Shown: positions 15,613 through 24,690, numbered from the stretch's first letter. The stretch is DNA of 64,000 nucleotides from Streptomyces leeuwenhoekii (GCF_001013905.1 NZ_LN831790.1:7020001-7084000), one strand, 5' to 3'. A program made the numbers and translations. Notes: generated by a model from the sequence alone, not told the origin.

Positions 15613-16662
15613 TCAGTCCGCGGGCGGCAGCTCGCCCGAGCCCCGGGTGATCAGCCGGGTGGGCAGCTCGATCCGTTCGGGCGCGACCAGGGCACCGTCC
15701 AACTGCCGGAAGAGCCGCTCGGCGGCGGTGCGGCCGAGGGCCGTCGCGTCCTGGGCGACGACGGTGAGACCCGGCCGGAGCAGCTCGGCCAGTTCGATGT
15801 CGTCGAAACCGACGAGGGCGACGCGGCGGGAGTGCTCGGCCAGGACGCGGATCACGGTGACCGTCACCCGGTTGTTGCCGGTGAAGACCGCGGTGACCGG
15901 ATGCGGGTCCGAGAGCATCTCCTCGGTCGCCCGGCGCACCCGCTCGGGATCCGTGACGCCCAGCGACATCCAGGAGTCCTTCACCGGTATGCCCGCGTCC
16001 TCCATGGCCGCCCGGTAGCCGCGCAGCCGCTCGGCCGCCGTGTGGATCCGGGGCATGTCGCCGATGAAGCCGATCCTGCGGTGCCCGTGGGCGATCAGAT
16101 GGGCCACCCCGTCCCGGGCGCCGCCGAAGTTGTCCGAGAGCACCACGTCCGCGTCGATCCGCCCGGCCGGCCGGTCCACGAACACCGTGGCGACGCCCGC
16201 CTTCAGCTCCGGCTCCAGATACCGGTGGTCGTCCCCGGCCGGGATCACCACCAGACCGTCCACGCGCCGGGCGCACAGCGCGAGCACCAGCTCCCGCTCG
16301 CGGTCGGGGTCCTCGGCGCTGGAGCCGTTGATGAGCAGGGCGCCGTGGGCGCGGGCCACTTCCTCCACCGCGCGGCTCAGCGGCCCGTAGAACGGGTCCG
16401 CTAGGTCCTCCAGGACCAGCCCGACGCTCGCCGTGCGGCCCTTGCGCAGCACGCGCGCGCTGTCGTTGCGGCGGAAGCCGAGCGCGTCGATGGCCTCCTG
16501 GACCCGGCGCTCCGTCTCCGGCGTCACGCCGGGCTCGCCGTTGACCACGCGGGAGACGGTCTTCAGCCCCACCCCGGCGCGGGCGGCGACGTCCTTCATG
16601 GTCGGACGGTTGCCATAGCGGGTCCCGGAGAGGCGGTCGGTGCGGCGGGGCGTCTCGGGCAC
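15613..16662 (-). CDS. LacI-family transcriptional regulator
   Basis: 349 residues. The helix-turn-helix is TMKDVAARAGVGLKTVSRVV with the LacI hinge region ARVLRKGRTASVGLV at about residues 75-90; a periplasmic-binding-like effector domain follows (VFVDRPAGRIDADVVLSDNF, GHRRIGFIGD, VALVGFDDIELAELLRPGLT). The ligand is probably a sugar. The start is the GTG at 16662 (MPETPRRTDRL), with ATG 16599 as a shorter alternative. It is divergent from a ROK sugar kinase; a perfect 12-bp palindrome between them is the likely operator. Confidence 0.88.
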   Translation of the reverse strand: MPETPRRTDRLSGTRYGNRPTMKDVAARAGVGLKTVSRVVNGEPGVTPETERRVQEAIDALGFRRNDSARVLRKGRTASVGLVLEDLADPFYGPLSRAVEEVARAHGALLINGSSAEDPDRERELVLALCARRVDGLVVIPAGDDHRYLEPELKAGVATVFVDRPAGRIDADVVLSDNFGGARDGVAHLIAHGHRRIGFIGDMPRIHTAAERLRGYRAAMEDAGIPVKDSWMSLGVTDPERVRRATEEMLSDPHPVTAVFTGNNRVTVTVIRVLAEHSRRVALVGFDDIELAELLRPGLTVVAQDATALGRTAAERLFRQLDGALVAPERIELPTRLITRGSGELPPAD

Positions 16663-16746
16663 GGTGCGGTGTCCTGTCCTGTCGTCCACGGGACGCGTCG
16701 GTCCCTGCGGTGATATTTGAGGATGTGGCGTCGAGCATAGAGCCTG

Positions 16747-16758
16747 GACAACGTTGTC
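16747..16758. promoter_or_regulatory. LacI-type operator GACAACGTTGTC
   Basis: Perfect 12-bp palindrome with the central CG usual for LacI-family sites, in the divergent region between the LacI gene and the ROK kinase. It probably serves autoregulation and control of the kinase. Confidence 0.7.
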
Positions 16759-16878
16759 AAGTGCGAGGGAGACTGTCCACAGCGCCCCCCGGACCGCGCC
16801 GTCGCCGCACGGCCGCTCGGTGGTGCCCTTTCGCGTTTTTTCCAGGTTTCTCATGGTGGACGGGGAGATCCGACTCTG

Positions 16879-17832
16879 ATGCACACCGACCTCGTGGCCG
16901 CGCTGGACATCGGCGGCACCAAGATCGCCGGAGCGCTGGTGGACGGCGACGGCCGGATCCTGGTGCGCGCCCAGCGCGCCACGCCCGCGCAGGAGGACGG
17001 CGAGACCGTGATGCGGGCCGTCGAGGAGGTGCTCGGTGAGCTGAGCGCCTCGCCGCTGTGGGCACGCGCCGCGGCGGTCGGCATCGGCAGCGCCGGCCCG
17101 GTGGACGCCTCCGCGGGCACGGTGAGCCCGGTCAACGTGCCCGGCTGGCGCGACTACCCCCTGGTCGCGCGGGTCCGGGCCGCGGCCGGGGGCCTGCCCG
17201 TCGAGCTGATCGGCGACGGCGTCGCCATCACGGCGGCCGAACACTGGCAGGGCGCCGCCCGCGGGCACGACAACGCGCTGTGCATGGTGGTCTCCACCGG
17301 GGTCGGCGGCGGCCTGGTCCTCGACGGGCGGCTGCATCCCGGGCCCACCGGCAACGCCGGTCACATCGGCCACATCAGCGTGGACCTCGACGGCGACCCC
17401 TGCCCGTGCGGCGCGCGTGGCTGCGTGGAGCGGATCGCGAGCGGTCCGAACATCGCCCGCCGGGCCCTCGACGACGGCTGGCGGCCCGGCCCCGACGGCG
17501 ACACCTCCGCCGCCGCGGTGGCCGCCGCCGCCCGGGCGGGCGACCCGGTGGCCGTGGCCTCCTTCCGGCGGGCGGCCCAGGCGCTGGCCGCCGGCATCGC
17601 GGCGACCGCGACCCTCGTCGAGATCGACATCGCGGTGATCGGCGGCGGTGTGGGCAAGGCGGGCGAGGTGCTCTTCGCCCCGCTGCGCGAGGCCCTCGCC
17701 GACTACGCCACCCTGTCCTTCACCCGGCACCTGACGGTGGCCCCCGCCCAGATGGGCACGGACGCCGGGCTGGTCGGAGCGGCGGCGGCCGCCCTCGCCA
17801 GGCGGGGGCACGCGGCTCCGGCGGGGGTCTAG
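16879..17832 (+). CDS. ROK family sugar kinase (glucokinase-like)
   Basis: 317 residues, no DNA-binding domain, so a kinase rather than a repressor. ATP-binding DIGGTKIAGALVDGDGR at the start, sugar/phosphate segment ELIGDGVAITAAEHW (the Asp is the expected general base; relatives usually show NDAN here), VSTGVGGGLVLDG, and the zinc motif GHIGHI ... CPCGARGCVERIAS. The likely role is phosphorylation of glucose, mannose or an N-acetylhexosamine, under control of the divergent LacI repressor. Confidence 0.88.
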   Translation: MHTDLVAALDIGGTKIAGALVDGDGRILVRAQRATPAQEDGETVMRAVEEVLGELSASPLWARAAAVGIGSAGPVDASAGTVSPVNVPGWRDYPLVARVRAAAGGLPVELIGDGVAITAAEHWQGAARGHDNALCMVVSTGVGGGLVLDGRLHPGPTGNAGHIGHISVDLDGDPCPCGARGCVERIASGPNIARRALDDGWRPGPDGDTSAAAVAAAARAGDPVAVASFRRAAQALAAGIAATATLVEIDIAVIGGGVGKAGEVLFAPLREALADYATLSFTRHLTVAPAQMGTDAGLVGAAAAALARRGHAAPAGV

Positions 17833-17875
17833 TGCCGCGGCAGGCAACGTCCGCCCCGTCGCGACGCCCGGCACG

Positions 17876-17908
17876 CATTCCCAAGCTCTTCGAGCAGGGG
17901 GTCCCCAC
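17876..17908. repeat. REP-like intergenic hairpin sequence
   Basis: Contains GCTC-TTC-GAGC (17885-17895) followed by GGGG-GT-CCCC, a combination I recall as a frequent intergenic repeat in Streptomyces genomes. The surrounding 17833-18195 region holds no supportable gene. Confidence 0.4.
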
Positions 17909-18195
17909 TCGCCGCTCCGGCCGGGAAGCCTGGGTACGTCCAGTACGAGGACTTCCGGCCGGCACCGCGAGCACGCACCGGACGCCGCTCCTTGACGGGC
18001 CCCGCGCGCTGCCGCCCCGGGCCGCGCGCCCGGTAGGGCCCCAGCGGCGACGGGAGGGCACCCGCCGTCGTCACGGACCGGCCGGGCGGCCGGCCGCCGC
18101 TCGGTCCCGTATCGCCGTACGCCGGCGCGTCCCGGTCGCCGGCGCGGACCCGCCCGGGGCGCGGGGAGTCCGGGACCGTCCGCTCTGACGAGGCG

Positions 18196-18591
18196 TCACC
18201 GGCCGGTGTACCCGAGGGTGCGATGGGCGAGGACCGACAGGGCGGAGAGCAACTCGCTCTCCTCCTGCGCGGTGTGCTCCCGGGTGAAGAGCAGATAGCA
18301 GTTGCGCTCGCACGCCCACGCCACGACGCGCAACAGCTTCTCGTCCTCGTCCGGGTCCGTGCCGACCAGTCCCCGGGCGCGGTCACGGGCGACCGCCGCA
18401 CAGGCCAGCATGACCCCGTGTTCGATCAGGCCGGTCCAGATGTGCCGGTAGCCCGGATGGGCGGCCAGTTCGATCCCGACCCGGAAGATGTGCGCGTGCT
18501 GCCGCCAGTTGTCGAGCAGCCGACCGACGACAAGGGGGAAGCATGAAGACGAGGAAGATCGGCGCGGCTCTGACCGTGGCGCTGGCCGCAC
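18196..18591 (-). CDS. Small conserved-looking hypothetical protein
   Basis: 131 residues if the GTG at 18591 is used. The part from about residue 20 on looks like a real, mostly helical protein (DNWRQHAHIFRVGIELAAHP, WACERNCYLLFTREHTAQEE, LSALSVLAHRTLGYTG), while the first about 18 residues are low-complexity and overlap the 5' end of the secreted-protein gene on the other strand. No better start codon is available downstream, so the gene may have lost its original 5' end. Function unknown. Confidence 0.45.
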   Translation of the reverse strand: MRPAPRSEPRRSSSSSCFPLVVGRLLDNWRQHAHIFRVGIELAAHPGYRHIWTGLIEHGVMLACAAVARDRARGLVGTDPDEDEKLLRVVAWACERNCYLLFTREHTAQEESELLSALSVLAHRTLGYTGR

Positions 18592-18908
18592 TGGCCTACG
18601 CCGGGGCGCCCGCGGCGGCCGACGGCCATGTGCAGCGGTTCGACGGCAGTGCGCGGGTGACCTTCTACTCGACGGGCGAGAAGCTCAAGGTGTGCGACGG
18701 CCGCAAGGACGGGCACTCCGCGGTCGGGCGGCTCTACCGCAGCGACACCGGCAAGACCTACTCCGTTTGGCGCCGCGCGGGTGTCGGGTGCTCGACGTTC
18801 AACTACTCGATGCCCGAGGGCACGGATGTGAAGTACCGCGCCTGCCTCGGCAATTGGAACAACAAGACGTACTGGGGCTGCTCGGTACGGGTCGACGACG
18901 AGGCATGA
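18543..18908 (+). CDS. Small secreted protein, unknown function
   Basis: 121 residues. A clear Sec signal peptide (MKTRKIGAALTVALAALAYA, cleavage probably after AAA near residue 27) is followed by about 95 residues with four cysteines (VCDGRK, GCSTFN, YRACLGN, WGCSVRV) that could form two disulfides, and aromatic-rich strands (TYSVWRRAG, GNWNNKTYWG). This suggests a compact extracellular beta domain. AAGGGGGAAG precedes the ATG. I do not recognise the family. Confidence 0.75.
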   Translation: MKTRKIGAALTVALAALAYAGAPAAADGHVQRFDGSARVTFYSTGEKLKVCDGRKDGHSAVGRLYRSDTGKTYSVWRRAGVGCSTFNYSMPEGTDVKYRACLGNWNNKTYWGCSVRVDDEA

Positions 18909-19026
18909 CACGGCCCTCGGGACCGGGCTGATCGCGAAAGCGCGGTCTTTCGGCCGCCCTGGCGCGGAATCACCGGCCGGGGCGGCCACCGCGTGACCTC
19001 AGCCGGTCCGCGCAGTTGAATCCGGC

Positions 19027-19221
19027 ATGAAGAAGCGCAGCATGCTCGCCATTGCCTCCCTCGCCGCCGGATTCGTCGTCGCGGCCGTGACCCCTTCCCA
19101 CGCCCTGAACGCCCATCCGCTCGGCCCCGACGTGACGGACGACACTCTCAGCACCCTCGAGCAGGCCACCGGCGACGACAGCTTCGCCTTCGCCGTCCAG
19201 ACCGGGAACGACCAGCTCTGA
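19027..19221 (+). CDS. Very small secreted peptide, 64 residues
   Basis: MKKRSMLAIASLAAGFVVAA is a strong signal peptide with probable cleavage at SHA near residue 26; the mature part is about 38 acidic residues (HPLGPDVTDDTLSTLEQ, TGDDSFAFAVQTGNDQL) with no cysteine. The gene is closely followed by a 15-bp-stem terminator, which supports it as an independent small transcription unit. Function unknown. Confidence 0.65.
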   Translation: MKKRSMLAIASLAAGFVVAAVTPSHALNAHPLGPDVTDDTLSTLEQATGDDSFAFAVQTGNDQL

Positions 19222-19247
19222 TCCCTTCCGTCCCACCGAAGCGCACA

Positions 19248-19285
19248 CGGCGCCGGTGCCCCGCGGCGACGGGGCACCGGCGCCG
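19248..19285 (+). terminator. Terminator after the small secreted peptide gene
   Basis: Perfect 15-bp arms (19248-19262 and 19271-19285) with an 8-nt loop, 26 bp after the stop codon. Confidence 0.85.
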
Positions 19286-19369
19286 TCGCCGTGTGACCTC
19301 AACCGGGCCTGGTTTCCATGGCAGGGTGGAGCGGGCAAGCCACAGGGGGCCAACGGAAGAGGGGGACCT

Positions 19370-20413
19370 GTGACCGTCGTCTGGATCAACGGCGCGTTCG
19401 GTGCGGGCAAGACGTCCACCGCACGGGAGCTGATCGAACTGATCCCGAACAGCACGTTCTTCGACCCCGAGGTGATCGGCGCGGGCCTCACCCACCTGCT
19501 GCCGCCCAAGCGCCTCGCCGAGGTCGGCGACTTCCAGGACCTTCCGATCTGGCGCCGTCTCGTGGTCGACACGGCGGCGGCGATGCTCGCCGAGCTCGGC
19601 GGGACCCTGGTGGTGCCCATGACCCTGCTGCGCCAGGAGTACCGCGACGAGATCTTCGGCGGCCTCGCCGCTCGCCGGATACCCGTACGGCACATACTCC
19701 TGACCCCCGCTGAAACGATCCTGCGGGAGCGGATAGCCGACCGGAAGGTCCCGCCGGACCTCCCCGACGGCGAGATACGGATACGTCAGTGGTCCTACGA
19801 CCACATCGAGCCCTACCGCGCCGCCCTCGCCTCCTGGCTGACCGCCGACGCCCACCCGATCGACACCAGCGCCCTCACCCCGCGTGAGTCCGCCGCCCGT
19901 ATCGCCGAGGCCGTCAGCACCGGCGCCGCACCCGTCTGCGACATCGTGCAGACGCCCGAGCCGACCGCCGAGACCCTCGCCGCCGGCGTCCTCCTCTTCG
20001 ACGAGCAGGACCGCGTGCTGCTGGTCGACCCCACCTACAAGCCCGGCTGGGAGTTCCCCGGCGGCGTCGTCGAACCCGGCGAGGCGCCCGCCCGCGCCGG
20101 CATCCGCGAGGTGGAGGAGGAGACCGGCATCGTCCTGGACGACGTACCCTCCCTGCTCGTCGTCGACTGGGAGCGGCCCGTGCCGCCCGGCTTCGGCGGG
20201 CTGCGCCTGCTCTTCGACGGCGGCCGTCTCGACTCCGCCGAGGCCGGGCGGCTGCTGCTGCCGGGGCCCGAGCTGCGCGGCTGTCGTTTCGTCACCGAGG
20301 AGGAGGCCGCCGACCTGCTGCCCCCGGTCCGCTACGAGCGCCTCCGCTGGGCGCTGCGGGCCCGGGAACGCGGAGCGGCGCTCTACCTGGAGGCCGGAGT
20401 CCCGGTCGGGTGA
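19370..20413 (+). CDS. P-loop kinase-like domain fused to a NUDIX hydrolase
   Basis: 347 residues. Residues 1-175 form a P-loop NTPase/kinase-like domain with Walker A NGAFGAGKTST, a STFFDPEVIG segment and LLTPAETILRERIADR. Residues about 205-345 form a NUDIX domain whose box fits GX5EX7REUXEEXGU (GVVEPGE ... REVEEETGI). The protein could pair a nucleotide or small-molecule kinase with a pyrophosphohydrolase that cleans up a nucleoside diphosphate derivative. The GTG at 19370 has AGAGGGGGA upstream. Stand-alone gene. Confidence 0.87.
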   Translation: MTVVWINGAFGAGKTSTARELIELIPNSTFFDPEVIGAGLTHLLPPKRLAEVGDFQDLPIWRRLVVDTAAAMLAELGGTLVVPMTLLRQEYRDEIFGGLAARRIPVRHILLTPAETILRERIADRKVPPDLPDGEIRIRQWSYDHIEPYRAALASWLTADAHPIDTSALTPRESAARIAEAVSTGAAPVCDIVQTPEPTAETLAAGVLLFDEQDRVLLVDPTYKPGWEFPGGVVEPGEAPARAGIREVEEETGIVLDDVPSLLVVDWERPVPPGFGGLRLLFDGGRLDSAEAGRLLLPGPELRGCRFVTEEEAADLLPPVRYERLRWALRARERGAALYLEAGVPVG

Positions 20414-20561
20414 CGCCGGCGGGACGCCCCGGCCGTCCGCGCGCCGGGCAAGCCGAGGGCGCGCCGGGCACCCCGAGCCGTGTCGCCCGGCCGGAACGGG
20501 AGGCGGCGGCCTCCCGCACGCAGAGGCGGCCACGGTAAGCGGGGGGTGCGGCGCGCGGCGG

Positions 20562-21917
20562 TCAGCTCGCCGCGTAGTTGAGCAGGAACAGCGCCTCCGC
20601 CACCGACAGCCGCTCCAGCTCCTCGGGCGACACGCTTTCGTTCACGGCGTGGATCTGGGCCTCCGGCTCGCTCAGACCGATCAGCAGGATCTCCGCCTCC
20701 GGGTACAGGGTGGCGAGGGTGTTGCACAGCGGGATGGACCCACCCTGGCCGGCGTACTGCATCTCCTGGCCGGGGTAGGCCACCGCCATCGCCTCGGCCA
20801 TCGCCTTGTACGCCGGGCTGGAGGTGTCGGCGCGGAACGCCTGGCCCTGGCCGATCTGCTCGACGCGGACCCGCGCACCCCACGGTGTGTGCGCCTCCAG
20901 GTGCGCCGCGAGGAGACCGGTCGCCTCGGCGGCGTCCACGCCCGGCGGCACCCGAAGGCTGACCAGCGCCCGGGCGCTCGCCTGCACCGACGGGGTGGCG
21001 CCGACGACCGGCGGGCAGTCGATGCCGAGTACCGTGACGGCCGGACGCGCCCAGATGCGGTCGGCGACCGTGCCGGAGCCGATCAGCTCCACCCCGTCCA
21101 GCACCTTGGCGTCCTGGCGGAACTGCTCCTCGTCGTACTGGAGGCCGTCCCACCGCGCGTCGGTGGTGAGCCCGTCGACGGTCGTCGTGCCGTCCTCGGC
21201 GCGCAGCGAGTCCAGTACGCGGATCAGGGCGGCCAGCGCGTCGGGGGCGGCGCCGCCGAACTGGCCCGAGTGCAGGTTGCCCGCCAGGGTGTCGACCTGC
21301 ACCCGTACGAGGGTCATGCCGCGCAGGGTGGCGGTGACCGTCGGCAGACCGGCCCGGAAGTTTCCCGCGTCCCCGATGACGACGGTGTCGGCCGCCAGCA
21401 GTTCGGGGTGCTCCTCGGCGTACCGCTCCAGACCGCCGGTGCCCTGCTCCTCGGATCCCTCGGCGATCACCTTGACGTGCACCGGTACGCCGCCGTTCGC
21501 CTTCAGCGCCCGCAGCGCCAACAGGTGCATGATCACGCCGCCCTTGCAGTCGGCGGCCCCGCGTCCGTACCAGCGGCCGTCCCGCTCGGTCAGCTCGAAG
21601 GGCGGGGTGTCCCAGCCGGCCTCGTCGAGCGGGGGCTGCACGTCGTAGTGGGCGTAGAGCAGCACCGTCTTCGCGCCCTCGGGGCCGGGCAGGTAGCCGT
21701 ACACCGACTGCGTGCCGTCCGGGGTGTCCAGCAGCGCCACGTCCTGGAAGCCCTCGGCGCGCAGCGCGTCGGCTATCCAGTTCGCGGCGGCCTCGCTCTC
21801 GCTCCTCGGGAACTGGTCGAAGTCCGCCACCGACTTGAAGGCCACCAGTTCGGCGAGCTCCTCCTTCGCCCTGGGCATCAGCGAGGCGACGGTCCCGGTG
21901 ACCGGATGCGACGACAT
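20562..21917 (-). CDS. M20/M25/M40 family dipeptidase
   Basis: 451 residues. Zinc-binding motifs of M20 peptidases are complete: LLYAHYDVQPP (His, Asp), GRGAADCKGG (bridging Asp), EGSEEQGTGGLE (catalytic Glu pair) and the dimerisation-domain LAGNLHSGQFGG; a late GGSIPLCNTL region is typical of dipeptidases of the CNDP/PepV-like group. It should cleave dipeptides or N-acyl amino acids in the cytoplasm. AAGGAGCG precedes the ATG. Divergent from the flavoprotein gene. Confidence 0.9.
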   Translation of the reverse strand: MSSHPVTGTVASLMPRAKEELAELVAFKSVADFDQFPRSESEAAANWIADALRAEGFQDVALLDTPDGTQSVYGYLPGPEGAKTVLLYAHYDVQPPLDEAGWDTPPFELTERDGRWYGRGAADCKGGVIMHLLALRALKANGGVPVHVKVIAEGSEEQGTGGLERYAEEHPELLAADTVVIGDAGNFRAGLPTVTATLRGMTLVRVQVDTLAGNLHSGQFGGAAPDALAALIRVLDSLRAEDGTTTVDGLTTDARWDGLQYDEEQFRQDAKVLDGVELIGSGTVADRIWARPAVTVLGIDCPPVVGATPSVQASARALVSLRVPPGVDAAEATGLLAAHLEAHTPWGARVRVEQIGQGQAFRADTSSPAYKAMAEAMAVAYPGQEMQYAGQGGSIPLCNTLATLYPEAEILLIGLSEPEAQIHAVNESVSPEELERLSVAEALFLLNYAAS

Positions 21918-22178
21918 GGGCACGCTCCTTGTGGTGCGACGTTGTACCGGTGATCGATCCTCGCACAGCGGGCGGCGGCTCCTCGTACGGCGGCCGGTCA
22001 CCTGGCGCGGGGGCCAGGGGGCATGCCGCGCGGCGGCGGCGCGTGGCCCCGCGGGCGGCCGCCCGCCGCCTGCCGCGCGGCGGCCCCCGCGGATCCTCGC
22101 GCGGGGGCCCGCGGCGATGCCGCCGTAGGATGCGGGGGACAGGAGCGGCATGCGGCTGGATCGGAGCGGTAGACCATC

Positions 22179-23411
22179 GTGAGCAGCGAGAACTCTTCGG
22201 CGGAGGACGCGCGGCAGGTGTGGGACGTCGTGGTGGTGGGGGCGGGACCCGCGGGCGCCTCGGCCGCCTACGCGGCGGCGGTCGCCGGACGGCGCGTGCT
22301 GTTGCTGGAGAAGGCGGAGCTGCCCCGCTACAAGACGTGCGGCGGCGGCATCATCGGCCCCTCACGCGACGCCCTGCCACCCGGCTTCGAACTGCCCTTC
22401 AAGGACCGCGTGCACGCCGTCACCTTCTCCCACAACGGGCGTTTCACGCGGACGCGCCGCTCCCGGCAGATGCTCTTCGGGCTGATCAACCGGCCCGAGT
22501 TCGACCAGCAGCTCGTCGAGCACGCCCAGAAGGCGGGCGCCGAGCTGCGCACCGGCGTGACCGTCTCGCGGGTCGAGCAGCACGGGTCGGCCGTGCCGGA
22601 CCGGCGCACGGTCGCCGTCGTCCTGCAGGGCGGCGAGACCGTGCTCGCGCGGGCCGTCGTCGGCGCCGACGGCAGCGCCAGCCGCATAGGAGCGCACGTC
22701 GGGGTCAAGCTCGACCAGGTCGACCTGGGGCTGGAGGCCGAGATCCCGGTGCCGGAGACGGTCGCCGAGGACTGGAAGGGGCGGGTCCTCATCGACTGGG
22801 GGCCCATGCCCGGCAGTTACGGCTGGGTCTTCCCCAAGGGTGACACGCTGACGGTCGGTGTGATCTCCGCCCGCGGCGAAGGCGCCGCGACCAAGCGGTA
22901 CCTGGAGGACTTCATCGGCCGGCTCGGTCTCGCCGGCTTCGAACCGAGCATCTCCTCCGGCCATCTGACCCGCTGCCGCGCCGATGACTCACCGCTCTCG
23001 CGGGGCCGGGTCCTGGTGTGCGGGGACGCGGCGGGGCTCCTGGAGCCATGGACCCGCGAGGGCATCTCGTTCGCGCTGCGGTCGGGGCGGCTCGCGGGGG
23101 AGTGGGCGGTGCGGATCGCCGAGGCGCACGACGCCGTGGACACGCGCCGGCAGGCCCTGAACTACGCGTTCGCCGTCAAGGCCGGCCTCGGCGTGGAGAT
23201 GAGCGTGGGCAAGCGCATGCTCGCCGTCTTCGAACGGCGTCCGGGGATCTTCCACGCGGCGCTGACCGGGTTCCGGCCCGCCTGGCGGGCGTTCAAGGAC
23301 ATCACGCAGGGCTCGTCGTCGCTGGGCGAGCTGGTCCGCAGCCATCCGATGGCCCAGCGCGCCCTGAACGCGCTGGACCGCCGGTCGGCCGACGAACCGG
23401 TCGGCTCCTGA
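22179..23411 (+). CDS. Geranylgeranyl reductase family FAD-dependent oxidoreductase
   Basis: 410 residues. FAD-binding Rossmann motif VVVVGAGPAGASAAYAAA at residue 17, LLLEKAELPRYKTCGGGI (typical PxxxKxCGG of the geranylgeranyl reductase group), VGADGSASRIG and the second FAD contact VLVCGDAAGLLEPWTREGIS. Relatives reduce isoprenoid double bonds or act as dehydrogenases with menaquinone/NADPH. GTG start with a GGAGC site. The last codons abut a Tn3 transposase remnant, so the 3' end lies at a rearrangement boundary, though the protein has normal family length. Confidence 0.88.
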   Translation: MSSENSSAEDARQVWDVVVVGAGPAGASAAYAAAVAGRRVLLLEKAELPRYKTCGGGIIGPSRDALPPGFELPFKDRVHAVTFSHNGRFTRTRRSRQMLFGLINRPEFDQQLVEHAQKAGAELRTGVTVSRVEQHGSAVPDRRTVAVVLQGGETVLARAVVGADGSASRIGAHVGVKLDQVDLGLEAEIPVPETVAEDWKGRVLIDWGPMPGSYGWVFPKGDTLTVGVISARGEGAATKRYLEDFIGRLGLAGFEPSISSGHLTRCRADDSPLSRGRVLVCGDAAGLLEPWTREGISFALRSGRLAGEWAVRIAEAHDAVDTRRQALNYAFAVKAGLGVEMSVGKRMLAVFERRPGIFHAALTGFRPAWRAFKDITQGSSSLGELVRSHPMAQRALNALDRRSADEPVGS

Positions 23412-23770
23412 ACGCGCTGCGGGACGCCGTGCGGCGCCGGGAGATCTACGTCGAAGGCGCCGCGCGCTGGCGCAACCCGGAGGACGACCTGCCCGGCGAC
23501 TCCAAGGCGGCCCGCGCCGTGCGCTACGCCGCGATCCGCCAGCCGCTGAACCCGTGGACGTTCATCGCGGATCTGAAGAAGCGCATGACCGCGGGCCTGG
23601 ACCAGCTGTCCGGCGCGCTCGCGGGCGGCAGCGCGGGCGGGTGAAGGTCACACCCCGCAAGGGCGAGCCGTGGATCGCCGTGCCCAAGCTGAAGCCGCCG
23701 GCCGAGCCCACCGGCCTGACAGCCTCAAGGACGAGGTCGCGCGACGCTGGGGCGTCCTGGGCCGGCCTTG
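23408..23770 (+). pseudogene. Tn3-family transposase remnant, internal fragment
   Basis: From LNALRDAVRRREIYVEGAAR through DLPGDSKAARAVRYAAIR, NPWTFIADLKKRM and DQLSGALAGG the sequence matches the central part of Streptomyces Tn3-type transposases. The frame then breaks: VKVTPRKGEPWIAVPKL continues in a second frame and LKDEVARRWGVL in a third, after which similarity stops. N-terminal and catalytic C-terminal parts are missing. No terminal inverted repeats are seen. Confidence 0.75.
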
Positions 23771-23812
23771 GGGAACGTCGGTACAGTCGCTTGGCGCTGA
23801 GAGTGATCATGG

Positions 23813-24058
23813 TTGGGGCCGGAGTCAGGGGGAGCGGGTCGCCCGCCATCGGCCCGGGCGACGCGGCCCGGATCACCTACGCCGAGGGCCTGGAGACGGA
23901 CACGGTGGGTGGCCCTGCGGAGCTGCTGCTGTGGGAGATGCGCGGCGACCGGGCCGCGGGCGCCTCCTGGGCGGGACTACATCGACCACAACACCCAGGG
24001 GTACCGCGAGTTCCAGTGCCGGTGGAACGACGGCACCTGGGAGGTGTGGGTCCGCTAG
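23813..24058 (+). pseudogene. Broken gene of unknown function
   Basis: Two protein-like stretches lie in different frames: ARITYAEGLETDTVGGPAEL then LLWEMRGDRAAG, and after a shift at about 23970, YIDHNTQGYREFQCRWNDG ending WEVWVR and a stop. I do not recognise the family. The frame break and the position next to the Tn3 remnant indicate a decayed accessory gene. Confidence 0.4.
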
Positions 24059-24174
24059 CCGAACTCCTCGCCCTTACCTCCCGGGCGCCGGCGCCGGCCT
24101 GCGCCCGGGAGCGTGAACGGTCCTGAGAAGGCCATCGGGTCCGAACGGGAATCAGCGGTAGCCGCTGACCCGGA

Positions 24175-24690
24175 TCATGGTCCGGTCGGGACGAGGGCGC
24201 TGACGCGATTCTCGTACTCGCGGCGGGCCTTGCGCTGTGCCGGGACAGTCGGGGTGCCTGGCCGCCGTCGAGGGGCTGGCAGCGGGCGAGGAGCTGGCGG
24301 TGGACGGCCCGGGTGGTGCTGACGCGCAGGGTGTAGCCCTGGCCGTGCCGTACGGTCACGCCTTGGTCGAGCGCCGCCCGCTCGGCGGGTTCCAGCTCGG
24401 CGGTGCGGAGGAAGTCGGCGACCTTGCTCGGCATGTCGAGGGTGACCGGCAGCTCCGGCGGCGGAGTGTCCTCCTCGGTGGCGGTGTGGTCGGGCAGGAG
24501 GTCGGCGATGGCGCCGCGGCTGATGCCGTGGTCGCGGGCGAGGGCGGCGATGGAGCGGCCTTCAGCCCACCGCCTGGTTGAACAGCGCCACCGGCCCCTC
24601 GGCGTGCGTCCACGCCCGCCCGTGCGGGAACGTACGGAACCGCCGGGACCGCTCCGAGCACTTCACTTGGCGGATGAGCGCTTGGGCTGG
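24175..24690 (-). pseudogene. Broken gene with helix-turn-helix-like segment
   Basis: Reading the minus strand, three frames give one continuous sense: RFRTFPHGRAWTHAEGPVAL plus FNQAV, then EGRSIAALARDHGISRGAIA (helix-turn-helix-like) with DLLPDHTATEEDTPPPELPV and VADFLRTAELEPAERAALDQ, then after another shift AQRKARREYENRVSALVPTG and a stop. At least two frameshifts are needed. Probably plasmid- or transposon-derived; the family was not recognised. Confidence 0.45.
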
